From NCBI GenBank assembly GCA_031425525.1, contig JANPJM010000083.1:66940-130939 (forward strand): a stretch of DNA of 64,000 nt, given 5' to 3'. Positions 34,061 to 41,356 of this stretch are shown one piece after another. Each line of letters begins with the position of its first letter. Position 1 is the stretch's first letter. A program made the translations under genes and the position numbers. The notes beneath the pieces were generated by a model. That model searched no databases. It saw only the letters and a program-made list of their open reading frames with translations, and was not told where the DNA came from. The DNA comes from JANNMJ01 sp031425525 (GTDB lineage Bacteria; Bacteroidota; Bacteroidia; Cytophagales; Hymenobacteraceae).

Positions 34061-35851
34061 TTACGCGTTCGCTTCCGTCTGCAACTGCCGTTCGTACAGC
34101 GCGCGGTATACGCCGCCATCGTGCGCCATCAACTCCTGATGGGTGCCTTGCTGCACGACTTGGCCATCGTCGAGAACCAAAATATGGTCGGCGAGGCGCA
34201 CGGCGCTTACGCGGTGCGAAATGATGAGCGACGTGCGCCCGCGCATCACGCGGCGCATATTTTCGAGGATGGTGTGTTCCGTGCGGGTATCGACGGCGGA
34301 GAGCGAATCGTCGAGGATGAGGATGCGGGGGGCTTTGATGAGGGCGCGGGCAATGCTCACGCGCTGCTTTTGGCCGCCGCTGAGGGTAATGCCGCGCTCA
34401 CCGACTTTGGTCTGGAAGCCGTCGGGGAAGGCGTCGATGTTGGTGAGGACGTCGGCGTCGTGCGCGGCTTGGCGGATTTGCTCGTCGGTGGCGCGGTCGA
34501 GGCCGAAGGCGATGTTGCCGCGAATGGTATCCGAAAACAGAAACACATCCTGCGGCACGTAGCCGATCTGGTGCCGGAGCGAGTCGAGGGCGTAATCGCG
34601 GACATCGACACCATCAATCGTAATGGTGCCGTGCTGCACGTCGTAGAGGCGGCACAGCACCGTGGCGAGCGTGCTTTTACCCGAACCGGTGTTGCCGATG
34701 ACGGCGAGCGTCTGGCCCGCCCGCACGCGGAAACTCACGTCGCGCAACGCCTCGATGCCGGTGTCAGGGTAGGTGAAGCTTACGTGATCGAAGACGATTT
34801 CGCCGGCGATTTCGCGGCGGATGTCGGCGCGTGAAACCACATCGGTTTTCGTGTCGAGAAACTCGTTGATGCGCGCCTGTGAGGCGGCGGCGCGCTGGAC
34901 GAGGCTCGTCGTCCAGCCGAGCGCCGTGACGGGCCACGTGAGCATATTGACGTAAATCAGAAACTCGGCGATGTTGCCCGTGGTGAGCGCGCCGGCCAAT
35001 ACCTCGCGCCCGCCGATCCAGACGGTGATGATCTGGCTCAGGCCGATGAGAAAGAGGACGATGGGGAAAAACAGCGCGTTCACGAAGTTCAGCTCCAAGG
35101 AGCGTGCCTTGTATGTGTCAGACGCCACGCCGAACCGCTGGTGGTTATCGGCTTCCCGGACGAACGATTTCAGCACCCGAATGCCCGAAAATGCCTCCTG
35201 CACGTAGGTCGTCAGTTCGGAAAGGGAACGTTGGATTTCGTCGGATTTGCGCTCGATGATCGTGTTCACGTAGTAAATGCTCACCGACAGAATCGGAAGC
35301 GGCGCGAGCGTCCAGAGCGTGAGCTTCACGCTTTCGCTGAGCATATACGGGATGACCATCACGAAGAGCAGCACCAGGTTGATGCCGTACATGATGGCCG
35401 GGCCGAGGTACATCCGCACACGGCCTACGTCTTCGGAAATGCGGTTCATGAGGTCGCCGGTGGCGTGGCGGCGGTAGAACGCGAGCGGTAGGGTCTGGTA
35501 GTGGTCGTAAATCTCGTTTTTGAGGTCGTTTTCGATTAGCCGACTCATCACGATGATGGTTTGGCGCATAAAAAACAGCAAAAACCCGCGCGCCACCGCC
35601 AGCACCACGATGAGCGCGCCGTAAAAGATGATGTTGCGCCCGAACACGCCGTAAATCGTGTCTTGCGCGGCAGTGCCGGTGTAGAGTTGGTGTAGGCTGA
35701 TGCCCTCGCGCACCAAATCGAAGGCGTGGCGCACGAGTTGCGCCGGAATGATAGCCAGCAGGTTGGACGCCGCGACAAATACCGTCCCCAGAATGAGCCG
35801 GGTGCGGTATTTCCAGAGATAGCGGTTGAGGGAAGCGAGCGGATGAGCCAA
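34061..35851 (-). CDS. ABC exporter, fused permease and ATPase (MdlA/MsbA type)
   Basis: This encodes 596 residues, a half-transporter that works as a dimer. Six membrane helices (about 15-315) are followed by the nucleotide-binding domain: Walker A GNTGSGKST (about 383), Q-loop GYVPQDVFLFSDTIRGNIAFG, signature LSGGQKQR, Walker B ILILDDSLSAVDT and H-loop SHRVSAV. Type IV exporters of this kind move lipids, drugs or peptides out of the cytoplasm; the substrate cannot be inferred. Only one half-transporter gene is present, so a homodimer is likely. The DUF6252-like lipoprotein gene lies upstream on the same strand (45-bp gap). Confidence 0.93.
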   Translation of the reverse strand: MAHPLASLNRYLWKYRTRLILGTVFVAASNLLAIIPAQLVRHAFDLVREGISLHQLYTGTAAQDTIYGVFGRNIIFYGALIVVLAVARGFLLFFMRQTIIVMSRLIENDLKNEIYDHYQTLPLAFYRRHATGDLMNRISEDVGRVRMYLGPAIMYGINLVLLFVMVIPYMLSESVKLTLWTLAPLPILSVSIYYVNTIIERKSDEIQRSLSELTTYVQEAFSGIRVLKSFVREADNHQRFGVASDTYKARSLELNFVNALFFPIVLFLIGLSQIITVWIGGREVLAGALTTGNIAEFLIYVNMLTWPVTALGWTTSLVQRAAASQARINEFLDTKTDVVSRADIRREIAGEIVFDHVSFTYPDTGIEALRDVSFRVRAGQTLAVIGNTGSGKSTLATVLCRLYDVQHGTITIDGVDVRDYALDSLRHQIGYVPQDVFLFSDTIRGNIAFGLDRATDEQIRQAAHDADVLTNIDAFPDGFQTKVGERGITLSGGQKQRVSIARALIKAPRILILDDSLSAVDTRTEHTILENMRRVMRGRTSLIISHRVSAVRLADHILVLDDGQVVQQGTHQELMAHDGGVYRALYERQLQTEANA

Positions 35852-35896
35852 GATGATACCTGATAACTTTGAAAGGTGCCTTTACTGAACTATCAC

Positions 35897-36406
35897 TCAC
35901 AAGTCCATATGGGTGTCGAAACGACCATTTGTCACGCGCACAGTATCACCAGGGCTACCCACCATTGTGAATTCAAACGTACCTGATATAATCGCTGCTT
36001 GTTGATCCAAGCGGGTGATTTTGACATAGCCATCGATAAGCTGACTGTCATCGTAGTTCGCCGGACGGGTCAAGCTGGCCCATCCCTGACGAGGGGCTTT
36101 TGCCGCCAACGTATAATGCCCTGGTATAAGAGCATACCGCCTCGTGGTATCAGGAAAGCCTAAGCTGACCACATTCATTTGCACCGAGCATCCATCAGAT
36201 GTTGTCCAATCTCCTCTAATTGTTCTCTCGCCGGTACCACGCGCATACTTGCCGTTGATCAGGCACCCCCATGTGTTTGCGCCGCTGGCAGTTACAGGCG
36301 GCAACATATCAAGCGGATTTATCAATTCTTTGCGACAACCAGTGAAGCAAAGCAAGCACGAAAGGGCCATCCATAAGCAAGAGTGTTTCACGAGTAAGTG
36401 TTTCAT
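35897..36406 (-). CDS. DUF6252-like lipoprotein
   Basis: This encodes 169 residues from the ATG at 36406; a longer frame would overlap the divergent regulator. The signal (SCLWMALSCLLCFTGC) ends in a lipobox cysteine. The mature start LINPLDMLPPVTASGANTWG followed by CLINGK matches the pattern LPPxTxxGANTFGCLVNGK of DUF6252 lipoproteins of Bacteroidota. The rest is a beta-rich domain. Composition is AT-richer than average here. It ends 45 bp before the ABC exporter gene and may be co-transcribed. Function unknown. Confidence 0.7.
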   Translation of the reverse strand: MKHLLVKHSCLWMALSCLLCFTGCRKELINPLDMLPPVTASGANTWGCLINGKYARGTGERTIRGDWTTSDGCSVQMNVVSLGFPDTTRRYALIPGHYTLAAKAPRQGWASLTRPANYDDSQLIDGYVKITRLDQQAAIISGTFEFTMVGSPGDTVRVTNGRFDTHMDL

Positions 36407-36470
36407 ACCCTCAAAGTAACCTTGTAGAATTCGCTCCCCACCACCCCCGCCCGCCGTTCCTTTGTTTCTA

Positions 36471-37868
36471 ATGCCGACTTCTCCTACCCCCTCCCTCCTA
36501 CTCATCGACGACGAGCCGCGTCTGCGTCAACTCACCGCCCGCGTGCTGGAACTGGAAGGCTACACCGTGGCCCAGGCGCCCGACGCGGCGCGCGGTCTGG
36601 CGTGGCTCGCCGACCACGGCGCCGGCACCGATGTGATTTTGAGCGATGTGAAACTGCCCGATGGCCACGGCGTGGCGCTGCTGCCGCGCTACCGCACGGC
36701 GGCGCCGGGCGCCGAGATCGTGCTGCTGACTGCCTACGGCACCGTGCCCGATTCGGTGGCCGCGATGAAGGCCGGTGCCTTCGATTACCTCACCAAAGGC
36801 GAATCCGACGACCAACTGCTGGTGGTGGTGAGCCGCGCCGTGGAGAAAGCCCAACTCCGGCGGCGCGTAGCCGAATTGGAGGCGCGCGCCGGCGCCCAGC
36901 TCGGCGGCGGGTTTGAGGCACTGATTGGGGCGGCGCCGGCGCTGTTGCAAGCAAAAACCCTGGCCGAGAGGGTGGCGCCCACGGGCTCCACGGTGCTGCT
37001 CACCGGCGAGACGGGCGCCGGCAAGGAGGTATTTGCGCAGGCCATCCACCAAGGGAGCGGGCGGCGGGGGCGGGCGTTCGTGGCGGTGAATTGCAGCGCA
37101 TTCCCGCGCGATTTGCTCGAAAGCGAACTGTTTGGCTACCGAAAAGGCGCGTTTACGGGTGCGCTGGCCGACAAGAAAGGGCTCTTCGACGAAGCCCACG
37201 GCGGCACGCTGTTTCTGGATGAAGTGGGCGAGCTGGCCCCGGAAGCCCAGGCCAAGCTCCTGCGCGTGCTGGAAACCCAGACCTTCACCCGCCTCGGCGA
37301 TACCAAACCCACGCAGGTGGATGTGCGCTTGGTGGCCGCCACCAACCGCGACCTCAAAGCCGAAGCCGACGGCGGGCGTTTCCGCGCCGACCTCTACTAC
37401 CGCCTCTCGGTGTTCAGTATTACGGTGCCGCCGCTTCGGGCGCGGGCGGCCGATGTGCCCGCGTTGGCGCGGCATTTTCTGGGCGTGTTTGCCGCAAAGC
37501 TCAAAAAGCGGTTGCCCGACCTCACCGACGATTGCCTCGCGCGCCTCGCCCGCTACCCGTGGCCGGGCAATGTGCGCGAACTGAAAAATGTACTGGAGCG
37601 CGCCGCCATCCTCGCGCCCGACAACCAGCCGCTCATGCCTGACGACCTGCCCCCGGAGTTTCAGGCCGACCCCGCCGCGCCCGCCGCGCACCTGCTGCAA
37701 CCCGTCGGCCAAGACCCCGCCCTTGACCGCACGCTGCGAGCCGTGGAAGCGCGGCACATTCTGGGGGTGCTGCGCGCGTGCCACGGCAACAAGACCGAAG
37801 CTGCCCGGCAGTTGGGCATCGGCCTCACCACGCTTTACCGCAAGGTGCAGGAGTTGGGGGTGGAGTAG
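36471..37868 (+). CDS. Sigma-54-dependent response regulator (NtrC family)
   Basis: This encodes 465 residues from the ATG at 36471; a TTCCTTTG box ends 5 nt upstream. The receiver domain (1-120) has the acidic pocket LLLIDDEP, phospho-acceptor D59 in LSDVKLPDG and the conserved Lys in YLTKGE. The AAA+ domain has Walker A GETGAGKE (about 180), the sigma-54 contact loop GAFTGA (about 226) and Walker B GTLFLDEVGEL. A Fis-type helix-turn-helix (NKTEAARQLGIGLTTLYRKV) ends the protein. No cognate kinase is adjacent. In related bacteria a regulator of this type often accompanies kdp genes, so it may answer the kinase at 55995 (inference). Confidence 0.93.
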   Translation: MPTSPTPSLLLIDDEPRLRQLTARVLELEGYTVAQAPDAARGLAWLADHGAGTDVILSDVKLPDGHGVALLPRYRTAAPGAEIVLLTAYGTVPDSVAAMKAGAFDYLTKGESDDQLLVVVSRAVEKAQLRRRVAELEARAGAQLGGGFEALIGAAPALLQAKTLAERVAPTGSTVLLTGETGAGKEVFAQAIHQGSGRRGRAFVAVNCSAFPRDLLESELFGYRKGAFTGALADKKGLFDEAHGGTLFLDEVGELAPEAQAKLLRVLETQTFTRLGDTKPTQVDVRLVAATNRDLKAEADGGRFRADLYYRLSVFSITVPPLRARAADVPALARHFLGVFAAKLKKRLPDLTDDCLARLARYPWPGNVRELKNVLERAAILAPDNQPLMPDDLPPEFQADPAAPAAHLLQPVGQDPALDRTLRAVEARHILGVLRACHGNKTEAARQLGIGLTTLYRKVQELGVE

Positions 37869-37911
37869 GCAGAAGGCAAGGTATTCGGCGACCGTTTTCC
37901 TATCTGAACTC

Positions 37912-38814
37912 ATGCGCGACGTTTTCCCCCGGTACCATATCGGGCATTTTCTGAACGAACCGACGACACCGCGCCCGTTCGCCCTCACGCGGTTCGAGAC
38001 CATGGCGGAGCCGGAGATTGAAGACCCGCACCGCCACGATTTTTACGAGCTTCTGTGGACTGACACGGGCTTTAGCCGGCAGTCCATCGACGCGATAGCG
38101 TATGAGGTGCGCGCCGGGTCGCTGTTTTTCATCTCGCCCGGCCAGTTGCACCTGTTTGCCGAGTATGCGGAGTTGCGCGGGGGCAGCATCCTGTTCACGG
38201 AGACGTTTTTTTTGCTCGGCTCCGCCGACCGCGACCGCCTGTTCGAGTTGAGCTTTCTCGATAACTGCTACGCCAATCCGCATTTGCCGCTCGCGGCGGC
38301 CGAGTTTGCGGAAGTGCGCGAAACCATTGCGCTGCTCGAACGCGAAGCCGCCCGCCCCGATACCTCGGCCGCCGTGTGCCGGGCGTTGCTGCACGTGCTG
38401 CTGGCGCAGATTCAGCGGTGCGTCAATCAGCAAAATGCTGCCCCGCTGCCCGCCCGCCGGTATCTGGTGCTGTTCAAGCAGCTCAACGAGCTGCTTGAAC
38501 AGCACTACCTCGCCAATCTGCCGCCCGCCGCCTACGCCGCGCGACTGCACATTACGCCGCATCACCTCAACGTAGTGTGCAAGGCCGTGACCGGCGGGCG
38601 CACCGCCGGCGACGTGGTGCGCGCGCGGGCGCTGCTCGAAGCACGGCGCCTGCTGGCGTTCACCGACCAGCCGGTGGCCGAAGTAGCCGCCCGGCTGGGG
38701 TTTCTCGACCCGTCGTACTTCGCGCGGGTGTTTCGGGCGGCCACGGGGTACAGTCCGGCGGCGTATCAGCGGGCAATGTCCGAAAAGTACCCGGTAAGGT
38801 CGGCGGAGTTCTAG
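37912..38814 (+). CDS. AraC family transcriptional regulator
   Basis: This encodes 300 residues from the ATG at 37912. The N-terminal cupin-like sensor domain (HRHDFYELLWTDTG, VRAGSLFFISPGQLH) is followed by an AraC DNA-binding domain with two helix-turn-helix units, the second being QPVAEVAARLGFLDPSYFAR then VFRAATGYSPAAYQR. It begins 43 bp after the sigma-54 regulator in the same direction. A monooxygenase, a SnoaL-like protein and an SDR follow in the same direction and are possible targets. A 16-bp perfect palindrome lies within its coding sequence at 38469-38503. Confidence 0.92.
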   Translation: MRDVFPRYHIGHFLNEPTTPRPFALTRFETMAEPEIEDPHRHDFYELLWTDTGFSRQSIDAIAYEVRAGSLFFISPGQLHLFAEYAELRGGSILFTETFFLLGSADRDRLFELSFLDNCYANPHLPLAAAEFAEVRETIALLEREAARPDTSAAVCRALLHVLLAQIQRCVNQQNAAPLPARRYLVLFKQLNELLEQHYLANLPPAAYAARLHITPHHLNVVCKAVTGGRTAGDVVRARALLEARRLLAFTDQPVAEVAARLGFLDPSYFARVFRAATGYSPAAYQRAMSEKYPVRSAEF

Positions 38815-38835
38815 CGGGCCGGTTGGTGAGCAGGA

Positions 38836-38843
38836 GACCTTTG
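38836..38843 (+). promoter_or_regulatory. GACCTTTG, TAnnTTTG-like box
   Basis: One mismatch from the consensus, 35 nt before the monooxygenase ATG at 38879. Confidence 0.4.
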
Positions 38844-38878
38844 TGGCGTTCCAAACCCCCACAAAAAGTCCCCATTTT

Positions 38879-39181
38879 ATGGAGAAGCTCGCCATTTTAG
38901 TGCACCTCGAAGCCCGCCCCGGTAAGGAGCAGGCCGTGGAAGATTTCCTGCGGTCGGCGCTGCCGCTCGCCCAAGCGGAGGCGGGTACCATCGGGTGGTA
39001 CGCTTTCAAGTCGGGCCCGAATACGTTCGGGATTTTCGACACGTTCACCGATGAAGCCGGGCGCAGCGCCCACATCGGCGGGGCCATCGCGAAGGCGCTG
39101 TTTGCCCACGCCGACGAATTGCTCGCCCAGCCGCCGACCATCGTTCAGCCGGAGATTCTGGCCGTGAAAGCCGCCGCTTAA
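38879..39181 (+). CDS. Antibiotic biosynthesis monooxygenase (ABM/YgiN-like)
   Basis: This encodes 100 residues from the ATG at 38879. The pattern LAILVHLEARPGKEQAVEDF then AQAEAGTIGWYAFKSGPNTF and FDTFTDEAGRSAHI is that of small ferredoxin-like ABM proteins, which act as cofactor-free monooxygenases on quinones or polyketides. The domain fills the whole protein, and a dimer is expected. It follows the AraC regulator and precedes a SnoaL-like protein, so a small detoxification unit is plausible. Own promoter box upstream; terminator downstream. Confidence 0.85.
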   Translation: MEKLAILVHLEARPGKEQAVEDFLRSALPLAQAEAGTIGWYAFKSGPNTFGIFDTFTDEAGRSAHIGGAIAKALFAHADELLAQPPTIVQPEILAVKAAA

Positions 39182-39190
39182 CGCACTTTC

Positions 39191-39227
39191 GGGGCGCTGT
39201 CCGGCGCCCCCATTTTTCTTTTTTTTC
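39191..39227 (+). terminator. Intrinsic terminator after the monooxygenase gene
   Basis: A 7-bp stem GGGGCGC/GCGCCCC with a 6-nt loop is followed by a long T-rich tract. It begins 10 bp after the stop codon. Confidence 0.75.
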
Positions 39228-39249
39228 TCCCCATATTCATTTTTCCCAG

Positions 39250-39603
39250 ATGACCCCGCAAGAAATCACCACCAAACTCGACGAAATGAAGGCGCTCGTG
39301 GCGGCCGGCCAACCGCTGGAAGCCTTCGAGCAATTTTACCACGAAGACCTCGAAAAAACCGACCTTGATGGCATCACCCATTACGGTAAAGCGGCCAACC
39401 GGGAAGTAGGTATTAAGCTGCTGGCCAGTGTGCGTGAACTGCGCGATTTCACCCCCGTGGGCCAGATAGTGAAGGATAACCGGAGCTTCTTGGTGTGGTC
39501 GCTCGACTTCGACCACGCCGAAAACGGGCCGGTGAAGGTCACGGAAGTAGCCGTGCAGGACTGGCAGGACGGCAAAATCATCCGCGAGCGGTATTTCGCG
39601 TAG
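39250..39603 (+). CDS. SnoaL-like (NTF2 fold) protein
   Basis: This encodes 117 residues. The helix-rich start (EEITTKLDEM-like, LVAAGQPLEAFEQFYHEDLEKT) and later strands (FLVWSLDFDHAENGP, EVAVQDWQDGKIIRERYF) match nuclear transport factor 2 / SnoaL-like proteins, which act as small isomerases, cyclases or binding proteins. The conserved final QDWQDGKIIRERYF is characteristic. It lies between the monooxygenase and the SDR genes. Substrate unknown. Confidence 0.85.
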   Translation: MTPQEITTKLDEMKALVAAGQPLEAFEQFYHEDLEKTDLDGITHYGKAANREVGIKLLASVRELRDFTPVGQIVKDNRSFLVWSLDFDHAENGPVKVTEVAVQDWQDGKIIRERYFA

Positions 39604-39626
39604 TTCGAGACGAGCGCACCAACATT

Positions 39627-39744
39627 TGTCATTGCGAGGAGGCTCTGCAACGACGCAATCCTGCGCTTCCTGCCGGTTGGTTTGTCACCGTGTAGCGTTC
39701 GCCGGATTGCCACGTCGTCGCAGAGCCTCCTCCGCGCAATGACA
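39627..39744. repeat. Dispersed palindrome family R2, copy 2
   Basis: Begins TGTCATTGCGAGGAGGC and ends GCGCAATGACA, with GATTGCCACGTCGTCGCAGA in the right arm. Related to 30883-30977 and 62712-62818. Confidence 0.9.
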
Positions 39745-39823
39745 GAACTCAGGGTAGTTTTTGGCTCCCAGCTTGGGTAAACGCGCGGTTTTCTCCCACA
39801 CCTTCCCTTTTCATTTCAACGCA

Positions 39824-40663
39824 ATGCGTCATTTTATTCCTGCCACTTGGCTCATCACGGGAGTTTCCAGCGGCTTGGGCCACGCGTTGGCCGCCGCCGT
39901 GATCGAAGCCGGCGATTTTGTGATCGGCACTTTTCGCCACCCCGACCAGGCCACGGCATTTACGGCCCGCCACCCGGCCAACGCGCTCGGCGTGGTACTC
40001 GACGTGACGGATGCCGCCGCCACCGACGCCCTATGCACGGCACTGGAAACGCGTTTCGGCTGCCTCGATGTGCTGGTGAACAATGCTGGGTACGGGCTGG
40101 CGGGCGCCGTCGAAGAAACGTCGGAAGACGAGGCGCGGGCGTTGTTCGAGGCCAATTTCTTCGGCCCGTTGCGGCTGACCCGGCGCGCGCTGCCGCTGCT
40201 GCGGGCGGCGGGCCGGGGCCACATCGTGCAGATTTCGTCGCACGGCGGGTTCAAGGCATTTGCCGGTTTCGGCCTGTACAACGCCAGTAAGTTTGCGCTG
40301 GAAGGCGCTTCGGAAGCTTTGGCGCAGGAAGTGGCGCCACTCGGTATTCGCCTCACCATCGTGCAACCCGGCCCGTTCCGGACAGATTTTGCCGGGCGCG
40401 CCTTCCGGCAGGCGGCCACCCAGCTACCAATTTACGAAGCAACAGCCGGCGCCTTCCGCCAGCGGATGGCCGGTGCGAACGGGCAGCAGGAAGGCGACCC
40501 CGCCAAAGCCGCGCAGGCCATTCTGGCGGCCGTGCGGGCCGACCACCCGCCCTTGCGGCTGCCGTTGGGTAAGGTAGCGCTCAACACCATTCAGGCCAAG
40601 CTCGACAGCGTGCAGGCCGATTTGGACGCTGGGCGCGCCGTGGCGGCGGCGGCGGTGTACTAA
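39824..40663 (+). CDS. Short-chain dehydrogenase/reductase
   Basis: This encodes 279 residues from the ATG at 39824. The NAD(P)-binding motif TGVSSGLGHALA (about 12-23), the NNAGYG motif, the catalytic serine in QISSHGG and YNASK (Y152, K156) define a classical SDR. The PGPFRTDFAGRAF segment after the active site is common in the subfamily annotated as SDR family oxidoreductase/retinol dehydrogenase-like. Substrate unknown. It follows an R2 repeat and is read in the same direction as the monooxygenase and SnoaL genes. Confidence 0.92.
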   Translation: MRHFIPATWLITGVSSGLGHALAAAVIEAGDFVIGTFRHPDQATAFTARHPANALGVVLDVTDAAATDALCTALETRFGCLDVLVNNAGYGLAGAVEETSEDEARALFEANFFGPLRLTRRALPLLRAAGRGHIVQISSHGGFKAFAGFGLYNASKFALEGASEALAQEVAPLGIRLTIVQPGPFRTDFAGRAFRQAATQLPIYEATAGAFRQRMAGANGQQEGDPAKAAQAILAAVRADHPPLRLPLGKVALNTIQAKLDSVQADLDAGRAVAAAAVY

Positions 40664-40881
40664 GCCCGGCTATCCGGTCATATTCGCGCTCCTCCCTCGC
40701 CGCCCCCTCCCCCCCCGGTTTGCCAGCCAATCCAGTGGCGGTCTCCGTCCGGGGACACCGATCGGTAGCCGGGGGCACCGCCCCCGGTACCGTAGCCGAT
40801 TTAGGGTGCTGTCCCCGTCAGGAGATCCCCCGCAGGCACGATCAGCAAGAAGTCCGCAACTGAGGTTACCTACCCTTCCAC
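40664..40881. other. Gene-free gap with GC-rich hairpins
   Basis: This 218-bp stretch lies between convergent genes. It holds hairpins such as CCGGGGGCACCGCCCCCGG and short palindromes similar to those at 28484-28869. No gene is seen. Confidence 0.5.
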
Positions 40882-41307
40882 CTACCCCCCTGCCTCCATC
40901 CCAAAATGCCGCCCCAGTACGCCGCGCAGCTTGTCGGCGGTGAGGGGCTTCACCAGAAATTCGGCTACCAACCCCAAGGCTTCCACGCGGGCTACGTCGC
41001 GCGGGTGGAGAGACGTGCTGAGCATCACCAATACGGGGCGCACCGGCGCCGTGGCGAGCGGCAGGTGGCGGTACGCCTCCAGAAACTGAATACCGTTGAG
41101 GCCGGGCATATTGACGTCGAGCAGGATGAGGGCTGGGCAGTTGGGCGTGGGCGGCGTGCAGTGGTCGACGAGCTGGGTCAGGGCGTCGGCGCCATCGGCG
41201 GCTACCAGCACGCGGTCGGCCGCGTCGAGGCGGCGGAGCAGGTGCTGGTTGAGGAAGTTGGTGGTCGGGTCGTCGTCCACGAGCAGGATGCACGGAAGCG
41301 TGGGCAT
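40882..41307 (-). CDS. Single-domain response regulator
   Basis: This encodes 141 residues consisting of one receiver domain without an output domain. LLVDDDPTTNFLNQHLL is the acidic pocket, LILLDVNMPGLNG holds the phospho-acceptor aspartate, MLST gives the switch serine/threonine and FLVKPLT the conserved lysine. It lies 49 bp downstream of the multi-PAS histidine kinase on the same strand, so they form a two-component pair. Such stand-alone receivers act by protein contact or as phosphate shuttles. Confidence 0.93.
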   Translation of the reverse strand: MPTLPCILLVDDDPTTNFLNQHLLRRLDAADRVLVAADGADALTQLVDHCTPPTPNCPALILLDVNMPGLNGIQFLEAYRHLPLATAPVRPVLVMLSTSLHPRDVARVEALGLVAEFLVKPLTADKLRGVLGRHFGMEAGG

Positions 41308-41356
41308 ACAACAGCTACAGCTACGGACAGAGAGGCTGCTGATTTTCGTACGGAGA

